From VMSU01 sp031400755 (GTDB taxonomy: Bacteria; Desulfobacterota; Desulfobulbia; Desulfobulbales; VMSU01), in NCBI GenBank assembly GCA_031400755.1, contig JANNQL010000248.1:1-15877 (forward strand): a DNA stretch of 15,877 nucleotides, written 5' to 3'. A program made the position numbers and the translations under genes. The notes under the pieces are model-generated. The model was not told the origin of the DNA. It ran no database searches and worked only from the letters and a program-made list of their open reading frames with translations. Below are positions 14,139-15,877 of the stretch, piece by piece (the stretch's first letter is position 1; every line of letters begins with the position of its first letter).

Positions 14139-15877
14139 ATGGCGGCAATAGTCGAAGACGAAACCATGCGAATGTATATCGAGGAATCGAAAGAACACCT
14201 CGATACCATTGAGAGCGACTTGCTGGCGATTGAACAGCAAGGAGAAAATATTGATGAAGCCCTGGTCAATAAAGTCTTTCGGGCTGCCCACTCCATCAAG
14301 GGCGGAGCTGGTTTTTTAGGACTTGATACGATCAAGGAGCTGGCCCACAAGATTGAAAATGTGCTGGATATGGTCCGCAATTATCAGATGGTCCCCAACC
14401 CTGAGATCATTAACACCGTCCTGGTGGCCTTTGATTATCTGGGCGAACTGTTGAATGACGCGGTCCACAGCAACGGCAAGGACATCTCGGTGCATGTCAT
14501 GGTCCTGCAAGGCCTGGCAACGGCCAATATGGACCAGGAAGAGAAGAAACTGACGACTCAGACCGAGGAGATTCTGGCCGACGACCTGATGACCACCTTC
14601 ACCCTGACTGAATTCGACTTGAACCAGGCCCGTCGAGGTGGGAGAAACGTCTATATTCTCAAATTTGATCTGATCCGCGACGTGCAGCGCAAGGACAAGA
14701 CACCTTTCTCCCTGATGCGGCAACTGGATGACTTGGGCCTTATTTTGGACCTCAAGGTCGGCGTGGCCTCGGTTGGCGATCTGGACTCCGAGGAGATTTC
14801 CTCGATAATCCCGATGTATGTCCTCTATGCGACGGTCATTGAGCAGGACTTGATTGGCACGGTGATCGCCTTGGAACAGGATGACATTCGCCTGGTCCCG
14901 AAAAAGGAAGAGGTCGAAGTCGTGCAAGTCTCGCCACAACCGGCGCCTGAGGCCGTTGATGCCGCCGGCATCGCAACAGCAACCTCAGGGGCAGCCGAGC
15001 AGGAAGAGGCCGGCCCTCCACGCCAGGCAAAGGCCAGCCTAAAAACATCTGCGGAAAAGGACAGCGACATTCAGCCAGAAAAAAAGAAACAGAGCGCCAA
15101 GGCCAAGGCGGCAGAGGCCCAGACCGATTCGCTCAGGGTCAGTGTTGGGGTGCTCGACCAGTTGATGAACCGGGCAGGCGAGTTGGTGCTGGCCCGTAAT
15201 CAGCTTATGCAGGCCATCTCCCAGGGCGACAAGCAAAGCGTCAAGGTGGCGGGCCAGCGGATCAGCCTGGTCACCTCGGAGTTGCAGGAGACCATCATGC
15301 TGACCAGGATGCAGCCGGTGGGCAATATCTTCAACAAATTTCCGCGCCTGGTCCGCGATCTGGCCCGAAGTTTAGGCAAGGAGATGGAGCTCTCGCTTGA
15401 GGGCAACGAAGTCGAGTTGGACAAGACAATTATCGAGGGCCTGGGCGATCCCTTGACCCATCTGGTGCGCAACTCGGCCGATCACGGCATCGAAATGCCG
15501 GATGACCGCAAGGCCAAAGGCAAGCCGGTCTGTGGCCGCATCGTGCTCAGGGCCTTTCATGAGTCGGGTCAGGTCATCATTGAAATTGAAGACAATGGCA
15601 AGGGCCTTGATGTCAACCGACTGGCGGCCAAGGCCCTTGAAAAAGGCATGATCAGCGAGCAGCAGTGTGATACCATGACCGACGCTGAAAAGATCAACCT
15701 GATCATGCTGCCTGGTTTTTCAACAGCGGAAAAGGTGACCGACGTCTCCGGCCGCGGCGTCGGCATGGACGTGGTCAAGACCAACCTCGACAAGCTCGGC
15801 GGTCAAGTCGAGATCCAATCCCAGCTCGGCCAGGGCACCGTGGTCCGCATCAAACTGCCCCTGACCCTGGCCATCAT
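14139..15877 (+). CDS. cheA: Chemotaxis histidine kinase CheA (3' end beyond window)
   Basis: CheA is the array kinase that phosphorylates CheY, CheB and other receivers. 579 codons are visible, and the frame is open to the window edge. The P1 HPt domain (about 8-115) has phospho-acceptor H51 in AAHSIKGGAGF. A central region (about 145-255) of alternating strands and helices takes the place of P2. An Ala/Lys/Glu-rich linker (256-328) follows. The dimerisation domain starts near SLRVSVGVLDQLMNRAGELV (331-350). The ATP-binding domain has N-box HLVRNSADHG (441-450), G1 DNGKGL (485-490) and G2 GRGVGMDV (538-545). The sequence stops inside the end of the ATPase domain, so the CheW-like P5 domain lies outside. 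The ATG at 14139 follows AGGGGGA by 8 bases. It is downstream of the STAS gene on the strand opposite to cheW, cheB and cheR. Confidence 0.95.
   Translation, partial: MAAIVEDETMRMYIEESKEHLDTIESDLLAIEQQGENIDEALVNKVFRAAHSIKGGAGFLGLDTIKELAHKIENVLDMVRNYQMVPNPEIINTVLVAFDYLGELLNDAVHSNGKDISVHVMVLQGLATANMDQEEKKLTTQTEEILADDLMTTFTLTEFDLNQARRGGRNVYILKFDLIRDVQRKDKTPFSLMRQLDDLGLILDLKVGVASVGDLDSEEISSIIPMYVLYATVIEQDLIGTVIALEQDDIRLVPKKEEVEVVQVSPQPAPEAVDAAGIATATSGAAEQEEAGPPRQAKASLKTSAEKDSDIQPEKKKQSAKAKAAEAQTDSLRVSVGVLDQLMNRAGELVLARNQLMQAISQGDKQSVKVAGQRISLVTSELQETIMLTRMQPVGNIFNKFPRLVRDLARSLGKEMELSLEGNEVELDKTIIEGLGDPLTHLVRNSADHGIEMPDDRKAKGKPVCGRIVLRAFHESGQVIIEIEDNGKGLDVNRLAAKALEKGMISEQQCDTMTDAEKINLIMLPGFSTAEKVTDVSGRGVGMDVVKTNLDKLGGQVEIQSQLGQGTVVRIKLPLTLAI

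Noticed and set aside
14316..14939. Long minus-strand open frame of 207 codons inside cheA
   Set aside because: It lies opposite a clear CheA reading frame, has no recognisable domain and no ribosome site. It is a shadow of the real gene.

Overview
The window carries a chemosensory and phosphorelay cluster, arranged as two divergent gene blocks around a promoter region at about 9969-10167. Protein features (complete Che core genes, hybrid kinases with tandem PAS domains, a cytosolic substrate-binding-protein fusion, REP-like palindromes) and the moderately GC-rich coding DNA suggest a Gram-negative, probably deltaproteobacterial (Desulfobacterota) organism. That assignment is inference from protein style; there is no rRNA or other taxonomic marker here.

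Minus-strand block, in transcription order: CheW (9968-9516), a transmembrane methyl-accepting chemoreceptor with a CZB-like motif in its outer domain (9491-7461), CheB (7444-6353, TTG start), CheR with a long proline-rich tail (6280-5015), a 1152-residue hybrid histidine kinase with GAF, two PAS, kinase, receiver and HPt domains (5022-1564, overlapping cheR by 8 bases), and a fusion of a CheY-type receiver to an NrtA/CmpA-like substrate-binding domain (1444-71). Spacing is tight from cheW to the hybrid kinase, so these are probably one operon. The last gene follows after 119 bases.

Plus-strand block: a HEAT-repeat protein ending in a receiver domain (10168-11850); a 328-base intergenic region with a terminator-like hairpin and nested inverted repeats, including a REP/MITE-like element; a receiver-PP2C phosphatase-HATPase protein (12179-13720); a STAS-domain anti-sigma-antagonist-type protein (13813-14112); and CheA (14139 onward), which is cut by the window end.

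Reading of the system: CheW, the receptor, CheA, CheR and CheB are a complete sensory core. No stand-alone CheY, CheZ, CheC or CheD is present. Four non-kinase proteins carry receiver domains (CheB, CheY-SBP, HEAT-REC, REC-PP2C-HATPase), and the hybrid kinase carries a fifth receiver plus its own HPt. The receivers are the natural phosphorylation targets of CheA and/or the hybrid kinase, so the output may be a branched network: a ligand-gated CheY, a HEAT scaffold, and a partner switch acting on the STAS protein. The most unusual items are the CheY-SBP fusion, the coupling of CheA to a partner-switching module, and the extracytoplasmic CZB-like motif. The wiring itself is inference.
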